DNA of 64,000 nucleotides, from positions 1 to 64,000 of the forward strand of contig CAZQFV010000010.1 of the NCBI GenBank assembly GCA_964592645.1, given 5' to 3'. Source of the stretch: CAZQFV01 sp964592645. GTDB taxonomy: Bacteria; Chloroflexota; Chloroflexia; DTKN01. The notes under the pieces are model-generated. The model saw only the letters and a list, made by a program, of their open reading frames with translations. It had not been told where the DNA came from and made no database searches. This document shows positions 34,384 through 43,291 of this stretch, piece after piece. A program made the translations under genes and the position numbers. Each line of letters opens with the position of its first letter. The first letter of the stretch is position 1.

Positions 34384-34572
34384 AGGCGGCGCGCCGGCAA
34401 GCCTGAGGGGGCGGGACTGGCAATGGGCGGCGAGATGGGTGACACAGGAAACGCGACGCACATCCCCAAGGATAGAGCTGGCATCCCTTATCCTGCATCT
34501 TGAAAGGAGGTGACATCACAGACAATCCCCGGCTCCCGGCAACAAGTTGATCCCTTTACCCGGAGGAACCTC

Positions 34573-37500
34573 ATGAACCGCAAGCGCACCCTGGCCGGCC
34601 TGGTGCTGGCCATCCTGCTCCTCTCGCTCCTGCCGGCCTTCGCCGCGGCCCAGACGCCGCGCGCCCCGGTGGAAACGCACATCTGGGAAGTCCTGGAGGC
34701 CGAAGGACAGGCCGAGATCCTGGTCGTCCTAAAGGCCCAGGCCGACGTGGAAGGCGCCCGCCTGCTGGCGACCAAGGAAGAGAAGGGCGCCTATGTCTAC
34801 CAGCAACTGACGGCCATCGCCGCCCAGACCCAGCCGCCGCTGCGGGCCAAGCTGGACAAGATGGGCCTGTCCTATCGCTCCTACTGGATCCAGAACATGT
34901 TCAAGGTGGTGGCCACCAGCCCGGCCCAGGTGAACACCCTGGCCGCCTGGCCCGAGGTGGACCACATCGAGTACTACTACCAGCCCATGCTGGACATCGT
35001 CCCCGTGCCGGCCGAGGCCGGCGCCCAGGCCCCCGAGACGATCGAGTGGAACATTCAGCGCGTCAACGCCGACGACGTCTGGAGCATGGGCATCACCGGG
35101 GCCGGCGCGGTGATCGGCGACCTGGACACCGGCGTGCAGTGGGACCACCCGGCGCTGAAGCAGCAGTACCGCGGCTGCATCGATCCGCCGGCCTGCACAA
35201 CCATCGACCACAACTACAACTGGTACGACGGCGGCTACACGACGGTGCCGACGGACTATGATACCCACGGCACCCATACGATGGGCACCATCATCGGCAG
35301 CGACCTGCCCGGCGACCCAATCAACGCGCCCAACGCCATCGGCATGGCTCCCGGCGCCAGGTGGCTCGCCTGCCCGGGCATCGGCAGCCCCTACGTCGGG
35401 CCGTTCGAGTGCTTCCAGTTCTTCATGGCCCCAACCGACCTTTACGGGAACAGCCCGGACCCGGCCCTGGCCCCGCACGTGATCAGCAACTCCTGGTCTT
35501 CGGCCGGGACCAACTTCCACCCGGCCATCTACAACCTCTACATGGCCGGCATCTTTTTCTCCAAGTCGGCCGGGAACACCGGGCCAAACTGCAGCACCAT
35601 CACCAACCCCGGGCAGTGGCCGGAGGTGACCGCCGCCGCGGCCTTTAACTCCAGCGACAACATCGCCTCCTTCTCCAGCCGCGGCCCGGTGACCATCGAC
35701 CACGAACTGGTGGTCAAGCCGGACATCGCCGCCCCCGGCGTGAACGTGCGGTCTAGCATACCCGGCAACAGCTACACCACGATGCAGGGCACCTCGATGG
35801 CCTGCCCGCACGTCACCGGGGCGGTGGCCCTGCTCATCTCGGCCAATCCGCAACTGGCCGGGCAGATCGACACCCTGCAGTACCTGCTCAAGTCCCACGC
35901 CGAACCCAAGATTAGCAACCAGTGCCCTCCCTACGTGGACCGCCCGAACGACGTCTGGGGCTGGGGCATCCTCGACATCCATGCCGCCGTCCAGGCGGCG
36001 GTGGGGCTCAACCTGGGCTGGCTCGACGGGACCGTCACCGATGCCTCCACGGCCCAGCCCGTCGCCGGGGCCCGCCTCCAGCTAACCGCGGACGCCGACG
36101 GGTGGACCTTCCTGGACCGCTACACGAACGCCCAGGGCTACTACACCTTCACCGCCCTGCCGGCCGCCACCTACCAGGTCACGGCCACCGCCTACAGCTA
36201 CCTGCCGGCGACGGCCAACGTGACGATCCAGGGCGCGACCACCACCACCCAGAACCTGGCCCTGCAAACCGCGCCGCTGTGGACGGTCTCGGGCTATGTC
36301 ACCGAGGAGGGCACCGGAGCGCCGCTGCGCGCCACCCTGACCTTCGAGGGGACGCCCGTCGTGGTCTCCACCGACCCGGCCACCGGGTTCTACAGCGCCG
36401 ATATCTACCAGGGCGACTTCTGGACCGCCGTCCGCAGCCCCGGACACGCCACGGAACTCGCCAAACTGTCCGTCTACGGCGACCTGACCCAGGACTTTGA
36501 TCTCACCCCGATCTACAACTACTACATGCGCACCAGCGAAGCGCCCTGTGGGCCGACCTTCGGCTGGATCGATGCCACCGGCGGGACACCGCACCCGCTC
36601 AGCGACGACTCCAACGTCTACCTGGACTTTCCCGGAGCCGCCACGGTGACCTTCTACGGCCAGACCTACAGCGGCGGCTTCATCGGCTCCAACGGCATCT
36701 TGACCTTTGGCGCCGGCAACAGCAAGTGGCCCGGTCCGATCCCCGACCCGGCCACGCCCAACAACGGCATCTATGCCTTTGGCACCGACCTGAACCCGGC
36801 CAACGGCGCGCAGGGCAATATCTACGATCTACAGGTCGGCAACTTGCTGGTCATCGAGTGGTACCAGGTACAGCACTATCCCTCCGGCGACCCCGAGACG
36901 TTCGAGATCATCATCGATTTGGACACCGGGGCGATCTGGATCCAGTACCTGGTGGTCAGCAACCCTACCGATGTCTTCCCCGGCGTGGAGAACGCCGCCG
37001 GCACCGAGGCCACGGCCTACCCCGGCCTGCCACAGGCCAACCTGGCCCTGGCCTTCTACCCGGCCTACAGCACCTCGCCGGCCGAGCAGGGGGTAGGGAC
37101 CCTGGCCGGGACCGTCATCGATGCCGAAACGAGCGCCCCCCTCGCCGGGGCCCTGGTCGAAGCCCAAGACTTCCTGGGCAACATCGTTACCGACACAACC
37201 GAACCGGACGGCGCCTACAGCATGGACCTCTGCGCCGACTTTTACGTCGCCACGGCCTCCGCGGATGGATACGTCACGAGCGTGCCGCAGGACGTGATCG
37301 TCTTTGCCGGCGACACGACGACGGCCGACTTTGCCCTCACCCCGCTCTTTGCCTGCGACCCGCCCACGATGGTGGACTTTAGCTGGACACCGCAGGAACC
37401 GATGGCCGGGAAGGTGGTTACCTTTACCGCAGCGGCGACCGGCACCGAACCCCTGATCTACGCGTGGGACTTTGGAGACGGCGCGATCGGGATCGGTAAG

Positions 37501-38220
37501 ACGGCCGAGCACACCTATGCTGCCGACGGCCTCTACAGCGTCACCTTGGTAGTATCGAACGACTGCGGCCAGGACGATGCCGAACATCAGGTGCTCGTGG
37601 CCACCCCCATCATCGTCCCGCCGGCCCCGGTGCCGCCCGTGGGGCTCTATCCCGGCGGAGAGGCCTATAACTCGTTCACCATCGCCAACACCGGCACCGC
37701 CGACCTGGCGTGGAGCTTGGCCGAAGATCCCGATGCGACCTGGCTGGAGGAGGACACCGTGAGCGGCGTCATCGCCCCCGGCGAATCCGTCGACGTACAG
37801 ATCACCTACACCGCGCCGCTCACCCCGGGCCTCTACACCACCGTGCTGCGCATCACCAGCAACGACCCGCTCAGCCCGAGCGTGGACGTGCCCATCGAGA
37901 TGGAGGTGGCCCAGCCGTGCGACCGCGTCGTGATCCTGGCGATCACGCCCACCATCCAGGGCTGCCGGGTCACCTTCGTGGCCGAGGTCAGCGGCACGCC
38001 GCCGATCGACTACCTGTGGGCCTTTGGCGACGGGGTCACATCGACCGCTGCCATGCCCACACACAACTACGCGCAGACCGGCACCTACAACGGTACCCTG
38101 GAGGTGCAGAACTGCGGCGGCGACGGCTACCAACTGGCGCCCTTCACCGTGCAGGTCGAATGCGTCCCGCTGCAGCCGCGCATCTACCTGCCGCTGGTGT
38201 TCAAGGGGTACACCCCTTGA
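34573..38220 (+). CDS. Secreted subtilisin-like (S8) protease with PKD and beta-sandwich repeats
   Basis: 1215 residues. A signal peptide (cleavage likely after FAAAQ) and an I9-like propeptide (about 30-140) precede the S8 domain, with Asp185 in DLDTGVQWDH, His232 in THGTHTMG and Ser408 in GTSMACPH. Carboxypeptidase-regulatory-like repeats, an agglutinin-type beta domain, PKD domains (WDFGDGAIG, WAFGDGVTS) and a BACON-like domain follow. The tail RIYLPLVFKG resembles that of the next gene. It is probably an exported scavenging protease. GGAGG precedes the ATG. Confidence 0.93.
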   Translation: MNRKRTLAGLVLAILLLSLLPAFAAAQTPRAPVETHIWEVLEAEGQAEILVVLKAQADVEGARLLATKEEKGAYVYQQLTAIAAQTQPPLRAKLDKMGLSYRSYWIQNMFKVVATSPAQVNTLAAWPEVDHIEYYYQPMLDIVPVPAEAGAQAPETIEWNIQRVNADDVWSMGITGAGAVIGDLDTGVQWDHPALKQQYRGCIDPPACTTIDHNYNWYDGGYTTVPTDYDTHGTHTMGTIIGSDLPGDPINAPNAIGMAPGARWLACPGIGSPYVGPFECFQFFMAPTDLYGNSPDPALAPHVISNSWSSAGTNFHPAIYNLYMAGIFFSKSAGNTGPNCSTITNPGQWPEVTAAAAFNSSDNIASFSSRGPVTIDHELVVKPDIAAPGVNVRSSIPGNSYTTMQGTSMACPHVTGAVALLISANPQLAGQIDTLQYLLKSHAEPKISNQCPPYVDRPNDVWGWGILDIHAAVQAAVGLNLGWLDGTVTDASTAQPVAGARLQLTADADGWTFLDRYTNAQGYYTFTALPAATYQVTATAYSYLPATANVTIQGATTTTQNLALQTAPLWTVSGYVTEEGTGAPLRATLTFEGTPVVVSTDPATGFYSADIYQGDFWTAVRSPGHATELAKLSVYGDLTQDFDLTPIYNYYMRTSEAPCGPTFGWIDATGGTPHPLSDDSNVYLDFPGAATVTFYGQTYSGGFIGSNGILTFGAGNSKWPGPIPDPATPNNGIYAFGTDLNPANGAQGNIYDLQVGNLLVIEWYQVQHYPSGDPETFEIIIDLDTGAIWIQYLVVSNPTDVFPGVENAAGTEATAYPGLPQANLALAFYPAYSTSPAEQGVGTLAGTVIDAETSAPLAGALVEAQDFLGNIVTDTTEPDGAYSMDLCADFYVATASADGYVTSVPQDVIVFAGDTTTADFALTPLFACDPPTMVDFSWTPQEPMAGKVVTFTAAATGTEPLIYAWDFGDGAIGIGKTAEHTYAADGLYSVTLVVSNDCGQDDAEHQVLVATPIIVPPAPVPPVGLYPGGEAYNSFTIANTGTADLAWSLAEDPDATWLEEDTVSGVIAPGESVDVQITYTAPLTPGLYTTVLRITSNDPLSPSVDVPIEMEVAQPCDRVVILAITPTIQGCRVTFVAEVSGTPPIDYLWAFGDGVTSTAAMPTHNYAQTGTYNGTLEVQNCGGDGYQLAPFTVQVECVPLQPRIYLPLVFKGYTP

Positions 38221-38255
38221 TGCAGCGGGGGCCTGCTTCAGCACAGCCTCCTATC

Positions 38256-38285
38256 GCGCAGGGGCGGGCCGGCCCGCCCCTGCGC
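38256..38285. terminator. 30-bp perfect palindrome after the first subtilase
   Basis: GCGCAGGGGCGGGCC is followed directly by its exact reverse complement, giving a 15-bp GC stem without spacer, 35 bases after the stop codon. There is no T-run, so it may act as a U-less terminator or a processing/stability hairpin. Confidence 0.6.
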
Positions 38286-38447
38286 CGTCATCAACTCGGC
38301 AAGGGTCTCGAACCCCGCGCCGACTTCCGGCAACCCCGGCGGGATGAACCCTTTGCCCACCGCTTATGTTACCATGCCTTCCATCTTCCGGCGCCCAAAT
38401 CGCCGGCGGCCCAGCCGCTGCCCATATCGTGCGGAAGGAGGACTCCC

Positions 38448-41036
38448 ATGCGCACCCGTTCCCCCCGTCGCGAACTCGGAATTGCCATCCTGGTGCTGTT
38501 CCTGCTGGCCCTCGTCCTGCCGGCCCAGGCCGCGCCGGCGCGCCTCGATCCACGCCTGGTAGAGTACCTGGCCTCCTCTCCCGACGGTCAGGGCTCCTTC
38601 CTGGTCTTTTTGAAGGACCAGGCCGACCTGAGCGGCGCGCCGGCCATTGCCGGCCGCACCGCCCGCGTCACCTACGTCTACGAAAGGCTGCGGGCCACCG
38701 CCGAGCGCTCCCAGGCCGCCCTGCGCGCCGATCTCGCTTCCTGGGGCGTGCCCTACCGGCCGTTCTTCATCGTCAACGCCATCCGCGTGACCGGGGACCT
38801 GGCGCTGGCCCGCAAGTTGGCGGCGCGCCCCGAGGTGGCCCGCCTGGTCGCCGACCCGCCGTTCAACGGGTTGGACGACCCGCCCGCGGGGCCGGCCGGC
38901 CCGCCGGCCGTGGACGGCATCGAGTGGAACGTGAACCGCCTCCACGCCCCCGAGGTCTGGGCGCTGGGCCACACCGGCCAGGGCATCGTCGTCGGCAGCG
39001 TCGACACCGGGGTGGATTGGGACCACCCGGCCCTGATCAACCAGTACCGGCCGCAGATCCCCGGCGCTCCCTCCCGCCACGACTATAACTGGGCCGAGCC
39101 CGACGGCACCTCCACCGAGCCGTACGACCCCAACGGCCACGGCACCCACACCACCGGCACCATGGTCGGCGACGACGGCGGCAGCAACCAGGTGGGCGTG
39201 GCTCCCGGGGCGCAGTGGATCGCCTGCAAGGTCGATTCCAACGGCGTGTGGCAGGCCTCCAAGTACATTGCCTGCTGGGAGTGGATGATGGCCCCCACCA
39301 GGCTGGACGGCAGCGACCCCCAGCCGGCCCTGGCCGCCCACGTGGTCAACAACTCCTGGAGCTGTCCGGAGAGCGAGGGCTGCACGCCGGACACGCTGCT
39401 CCCGGCGGCCCAGGCGCTCTACGCGGCCGGCATCGCCATCGCCAAGTCCGCCGGCAATGCCGGACCCAACTGCGGCACGATCACCAACCCCGGGCAGTAC
39501 TATGAGCTGCTGGCCACCGCGGCCTTTAACTCCAGCGACAACATCGCCTCCTTCTCCAGCCGCGGGCCGTCGGAATACCAGAGCGAGACGCGCCTCAAGC
39601 CGGACATCGCCGCACCCGGTGTAGCGATCCGCTCCTCCTACACGGGCGGAGGATACAGCACACTCCAGGGCACCTCGATGGCTTCCCCGCACACTGCCGG
39701 GGTCATCGCCCTGGTCTGGTCGGCGGAGCCGTCGCTCGTGGGCGACCTGGCGGCGACCTACCGCCTGCTCAAATACACCGCCGAGCCCAAGATCAGCGAC
39801 CAGTGCCCTCCCTACGTGGACCACCCCAACAATGTCTGGGGCTGGGGCATCATCACGGCCCTGGCGGCGGCGCAGCCCGGCGAGCTGCGCGGCACGGTTT
39901 ACGACGAGGAGTCCCTGGCCCCGCTGCCGGGGAGCACGGTGGAGGTGGAACCGATCGGGGGCGGCCTCGTCCGGCAGACGACGGCCGACGCCAACGCCGT
40001 CTACAGCTTCACCCTGCCGGCCGGCCACTATGTCATCACCGCCACCCACCCCGGCTACTTCCCCACGGCCGGCGCGGCGGCCGTGTTCAGCGGCACCACC
40101 GCGACGCACGACATCGCCCTGCAGCCCCTCCCGCCGTGCGAGCCGGTGGAGCAGGCCGAGTTCACGTGGGCGCCCCTCACTCCCACCCTGGGCCAGCAGA
40201 TCACCTTCACCGGCACGGCCACCGGGACCCTGCCGATCACCTACACCTGGAGCTGGGGAGACGGGACTTTTGCGCTCGTCCCCTGCCCCTTGCCCCCCGC
40301 TACCTGTTCAATCACCCACACCTACCCCCAGCCCGGCGCCTACACCGTGGTGATGACGGCCACCAACTGCACCGCGGCCACGGCCTCTGCCGCGCACATC
40401 GTCACCGTCCTGGGCGTGCCGCGCATCGTCCTGCCACCGCTGCTGCCGCCCGTGGCCCTGGACGCCGGGCAGCAGGCCTCTATCTCCTTCAGCGTCGCCA
40501 ACAGCGGCACCGCCGACCTGGAGTGGAGCCTGGCCGAGGTCCCCGAGGCGGCCTGGCTGGAAGTGACGCCGGCCGGCGGCACCCTGGCCCCCGGCGAGGC
40601 GAGCGATGTCCTGCTCACCTACACCGCGCCGCTCACGCCGGGCCTCTACACCACGACCCTGCGCGCCGCCAGCAACGACCCGCTCAGCCCATCCGTCGAC
40701 CTGCTGGCGGAGATGGAGGTGGAGGAGGTCGAGCACTGCATACCGATCACCAACGTCTCCTTCTCCTGGTTGCCGCTCCTCCCCGGCGTTGGCCACCCAA
40801 TCTCCTTTTCCGCCATGGCCCCGGCCCTGCCCACGCCGCCGATCACCTACACCTGGAGCTTTGGCGACGGCGGCTCCGGGAACGGGGAGGCGGTGACCCA
40901 CGCCTTTGCCTCCCCCGGCACCTACACCGTCTCCCTGACGGCCACGAACGCCTGCGGACAGGCCACGGCCACCAGCCCAATCACCGTGGTCCGGCGCATC
41001 TACCTGCCGCTGGTGACCAAGGGGAATACGCGCTAG
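38448..41036 (+). CDS. Secreted subtilisin-like (S8) protease, tandem paralogue
   Basis: 862 residues. It has a signal peptide ending near LPAQA and an I9-like propeptide. The catalytic triad is Asp186 (SVDTGVDWDH), His231 (GHGTHTTG) and Ser410 (GTSMASPH). One regulatory-like repeat, two PKD domains (WSWGDGTF, WSFGDGGSG) and a BACON-like domain follow. It ends in RRIYLPLVTKG, the tail shared with the upstream paralogue. It lacks the agglutinin-type insert of its neighbour. GGAGG precedes the ATG. A 49-bp stretch is identical to the upstream gene. Confidence 0.93.
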   Translation: MRTRSPRRELGIAILVLFLLALVLPAQAAPARLDPRLVEYLASSPDGQGSFLVFLKDQADLSGAPAIAGRTARVTYVYERLRATAERSQAALRADLASWGVPYRPFFIVNAIRVTGDLALARKLAARPEVARLVADPPFNGLDDPPAGPAGPPAVDGIEWNVNRLHAPEVWALGHTGQGIVVGSVDTGVDWDHPALINQYRPQIPGAPSRHDYNWAEPDGTSTEPYDPNGHGTHTTGTMVGDDGGSNQVGVAPGAQWIACKVDSNGVWQASKYIACWEWMMAPTRLDGSDPQPALAAHVVNNSWSCPESEGCTPDTLLPAAQALYAAGIAIAKSAGNAGPNCGTITNPGQYYELLATAAFNSSDNIASFSSRGPSEYQSETRLKPDIAAPGVAIRSSYTGGGYSTLQGTSMASPHTAGVIALVWSAEPSLVGDLAATYRLLKYTAEPKISDQCPPYVDHPNNVWGWGIITALAAAQPGELRGTVYDEESLAPLPGSTVEVEPIGGGLVRQTTADANAVYSFTLPAGHYVITATHPGYFPTAGAAAVFSGTTATHDIALQPLPPCEPVEQAEFTWAPLTPTLGQQITFTGTATGTLPITYTWSWGDGTFALVPCPLPPATCSITHTYPQPGAYTVVMTATNCTAATASAAHIVTVLGVPRIVLPPLLPPVALDAGQQASISFSVANSGTADLEWSLAEVPEAAWLEVTPAGGTLAPGEASDVLLTYTAPLTPGLYTTTLRAASNDPLSPSVDLLAEMEVEEVEHCIPITNVSFSWLPLLPGVGHPISFSAMAPALPTPPITYTWSFGDGGSGNGEAVTHAFASPGTYTVSLTATNACGQATATSPITVVRRIYLPLVTKGNTR

Positions 41037-41059
41037 GAACCTATCCCCTCTCCCCTGGC

Positions 41060-41096
41060 CCCCTCCCCCCTTCCCTTGCCGGGCAGGGGGGAGGGG
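41060..41096. terminator. Bidirectional terminator-like hairpin
   Basis: CCCCTCCCCCC (41060-41070) pairs with GGGGGGAGGGG (41086-41096) between two convergent genes. It sits in a run of C-rich seven-base units. Confidence 0.55.
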
Positions 41097-41117
41097 ATGC
41101 TATTCCCCCGCTGCTGT

Positions 41118-41321
41118 CTACGGCCGGTCGTACAGGGGGCGCTCGCTGACCGGCTCGTTGATGTAGAGGTTGCCCTTGTGGATCTTGAGGTTGAATCCGC
41201 AGGCCGGGTTGGTGCACACCCAGGCCTTGAACACGACCGGCGCCCCATCCTGCCCATAGTCGGACAGCGGCACCAACACCCCCAAGCCACACTTCTGACA
41301 CCGCGGCCAGATCGATTCCAT
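41118..41321 (-). CDS. Small zinc-ribbon protein
   Basis: 67 residues with two cysteine pairs, CQKC near the N-terminus and CTNPAC in the middle, followed by LKIHKGNLYIN. It is probably a small zinc-binding protein of unknown role. GGAGGAGG lies seven bases before the ATG at 41321, and a promoter lies upstream, so it is a real gene. Confidence 0.8.
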   Translation of the reverse strand: MESIWPRCQKCGLGVLVPLSDYGQDGAPVVFKAWVCTNPACGFNLKIHKGNLYINEPVSERPLYDRP

Positions 41322-41417
41322 CGTCTTGCCTCCTCCGAAAGCGTCCTCGTTCCGTCTGCGCCTCGGCCGCCCTCCCACACCGCCGCTGCCAGGCGATGGC
41401 GGGCCTCCGACAGGGCT

Positions 41418-41446
41418 ATTCTACTACAACGCCCGCCGCCGCGCAA
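41418..41446 (-). promoter_or_regulatory. Promoter of small zinc-ribbon gene
   Basis: Minus strand: TTGCGC (41441-41446), 17 bp, TAGAAT (41418-41423). Confidence 0.6.
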
Positions 41447-41454
41447 CACCGGAT

Positions 41455-41482
41455 TTGACAACGCCGCGTTTTTCGCTATGAT
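41455..41482 (+). promoter_or_regulatory. Promoter of the CtpA-type protease gene
   Basis: TTGACA (41455-41460), 16 bp, TATGAT (41477-41482), about 30 bases before the ATG. Confidence 0.8.
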
Positions 41483-41511
41483 AGGGCCATCCTTGTACAC
41501 GGGGGTGGTCG

Positions 41512-42810
41512 ATGAAGCAGAACGGACGCGGTCTGTTGATCGGATTTTCGGCCCTGGCAGTCCTGATCGTCGCTTTCCTGGCCGGCGGGCTGAGCGGCTG
41601 GCTCCTGAACGATCTGTTCCAGGGCGGGCGGCCCCTCTGGCCCATCGCCGTCGCGCCCACGCCGACGCCGGTGACCCACCTGGCCCAAGAGGAAGTGCCG
41701 GAAGAGTTGCGCGACCGGTTCCGGACCTTTTGGCAGGTCTGGGACCTCCTGGAAGAGGGCTTCTACGACCCTTCGCGCATCGATCCGCAGAAGATGGTCT
41801 ATGGGGCGATCAAAGGGATGGTGGCCTCGCTGGGGGATGATTACACGGCCTTTTCCACCCCGGCCGAGTCCGCCGTCTCCGCTACACGGCTACAGGGCAA
41901 CTACGAGGGCATCGGCGCCTATATCGGCACGCGCGACGGCTATCATGTCATCCAGGGCCCGGTGAACGACGAGACCCCGGCCGCCAAGGCCGGCCTGCGC
42001 CTGGGCGACATCGTCCTGGAGGTGGACGGGGTGGACGTCCAGGGCATGGTGCTGGAAGACGTCATCGCCATGATCAAGGGGCCGGCCGGCACCGACGTCA
42101 CCCTCAAGATCTACCGCCCCGACGAGCAGCGCGAGTTCGAAGTGACCATCACCCGCGCACGCATCGAGGTCAAGAGCGCCGAGGGCAAGATGCGCGCGGA
42201 TGGGCTGGCTTATGTCAAGATCTCGGTCTTTGGCGAGACGACGGCCGCCGAGTTGGACGCCACCCTCCTGACGCTGCTGAAACAGAACCCGCGCGGGCTG
42301 ATCGTCGACCTGCGGGGCAACGGCGGCGGCTACCTCACCGCGGCGCGCGAGATCCTCGGACGCTTCCTGCGGCAGGGCATCGCCACCTATGAGCAGGACC
42401 GCGACGGCAACCGCACCCCGCTGCCCATCATCCACGGCGACGCCGAGGCCTACGACCTGCCCATGGTCGTCCTGGTGGACGGCGGCTCGGCCAGCGCCTC
42501 GGAGATCACCGCCGGCGCGCTGCAGGACTATGGGCGCGCGATCCTGATCGGCGAGCAGACCTTTGGCAAAGGCTCCATCCAGAATATCATCCCCCTGGAA
42601 GACGGCTCGACCGTGCGCATCACCTGGGCCCACTGGCTCACCCCCAACGGCCGCGAGATCCAGGATGTCGGCCTCACACCCGAACTGATCGTCGAGTTGA
42701 CGCCCGAGGACTATGCCGCCGACCGCGACCCGCAACTGGAGGCCGCGGCCGCCTACCTGTTGGGGAACCCCCTCCCGCCCAGGGCGGCGACGCCGACGCC
42801 AAAACCGTAG
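41512..42810 (+). CDS. C-terminal processing peptidase (S41, CtpA-like)
   Basis: 432 residues. One N-terminal membrane helix (signal anchor, about 8-32) and a TPTP linker lead to a PDZ domain (ETPAAKAGLRLGDIVLEVDG). The S41 protease core has the catalytic Ser328 in GGSASASE and Lys353 in FGKGSIQN. It probably degrades or trims proteins outside the membrane. A short TPTPKP tail ends the protein. Confidence 0.94.
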   Translation: MKQNGRGLLIGFSALAVLIVAFLAGGLSGWLLNDLFQGGRPLWPIAVAPTPTPVTHLAQEEVPEELRDRFRTFWQVWDLLEEGFYDPSRIDPQKMVYGAIKGMVASLGDDYTAFSTPAESAVSATRLQGNYEGIGAYIGTRDGYHVIQGPVNDETPAAKAGLRLGDIVLEVDGVDVQGMVLEDVIAMIKGPAGTDVTLKIYRPDEQREFEVTITRARIEVKSAEGKMRADGLAYVKISVFGETTAAELDATLLTLLKQNPRGLIVDLRGNGGGYLTAAREILGRFLRQGIATYEQDRDGNRTPLPIIHGDAEAYDLPMVVLVDGGSASASEITAGALQDYGRAILIGEQTFGKGSIQNIIPLEDGSTVRITWAHWLTPNGREIQDVGLTPELIVELTPEDYAADRDPQLEAAAAYLLGNPLPPRAATPTPKP

Positions 42811-42862
42811 CAGGGCCGGCAGCCCCAGGGAGGGCATCTGTAGAGGAGCTTGGAGACTCTCC

Positions 42863-43276
42863 ATGCCTGATGAGAGCGATCACTACTGCTTCGCCTGCGG
42901 AGCAAAGAACCCCATCGGGCTGCACCTCCAATTCAGCTACGGGGAGGGCACGGCCGAGGCCACCTTCACCGCGGCGCGGGAGTTCCAGGGCTACCCGGGA
43001 ATCATGCACGGCGGGCTGGTGGCCACCCTGCTGGACGAGGCCATGGCCCACGCCGCCATCGCCGCGCACGGGACGGCGGTGACCGGCGACCTGCACGTGC
43101 GCCTGCGGGGGTCCGGCGTGCCGCTCGGCCGGCCGCTGCGCCTGGCCGGGCGCGTCATCGGGCGGCGCGGCCGGCTGGTCCTGGTGGAGGCAACGCTGCA
43201 CGACGAGGGGGGAACCCTGTTGGCCCAGGCGGAGGGCAAGTTCATGCTCGTGCCGGAGACGGCGACAGGGGCGTAA
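42863..43276 (+). CDS. PaaI-type hotdog thioesterase
   Basis: 137 residues. The hotdog motif reads GIMHGGLVATLLDEAMAHA, with the catalytic-type Asp/Glu in LLDEA. An N-terminal CFACGAKNPIGLHL segment is typical of a PaaI subgroup. It probably hydrolyses acyl-CoA or acyl-ACP esters; the substrate is unknown. GGAG precedes the ATG. It starts 52 bases after the protease stop. Confidence 0.88.
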   Translation: MPDESDHYCFACGAKNPIGLHLQFSYGEGTAEATFTAAREFQGYPGIMHGGLVATLLDEAMAHAAIAAHGTAVTGDLHVRLRGSGVPLGRPLRLAGRVIGRRGRLVLVEATLHDEGGTLLAQAEGKFMLVPETATGA

Positions 43277-43291
43277 CGCCCGCCCGTTCGA

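Noticed and set aside
34504..34514. A near-perfect Shine-Dalgarno sequence (AAAGGAGGTGA) before the first subtilase
   Set aside because: No start codon lies at a suitable distance. The true start at 34573 has its own GGAGG, so this is noted as chance or a decoy.
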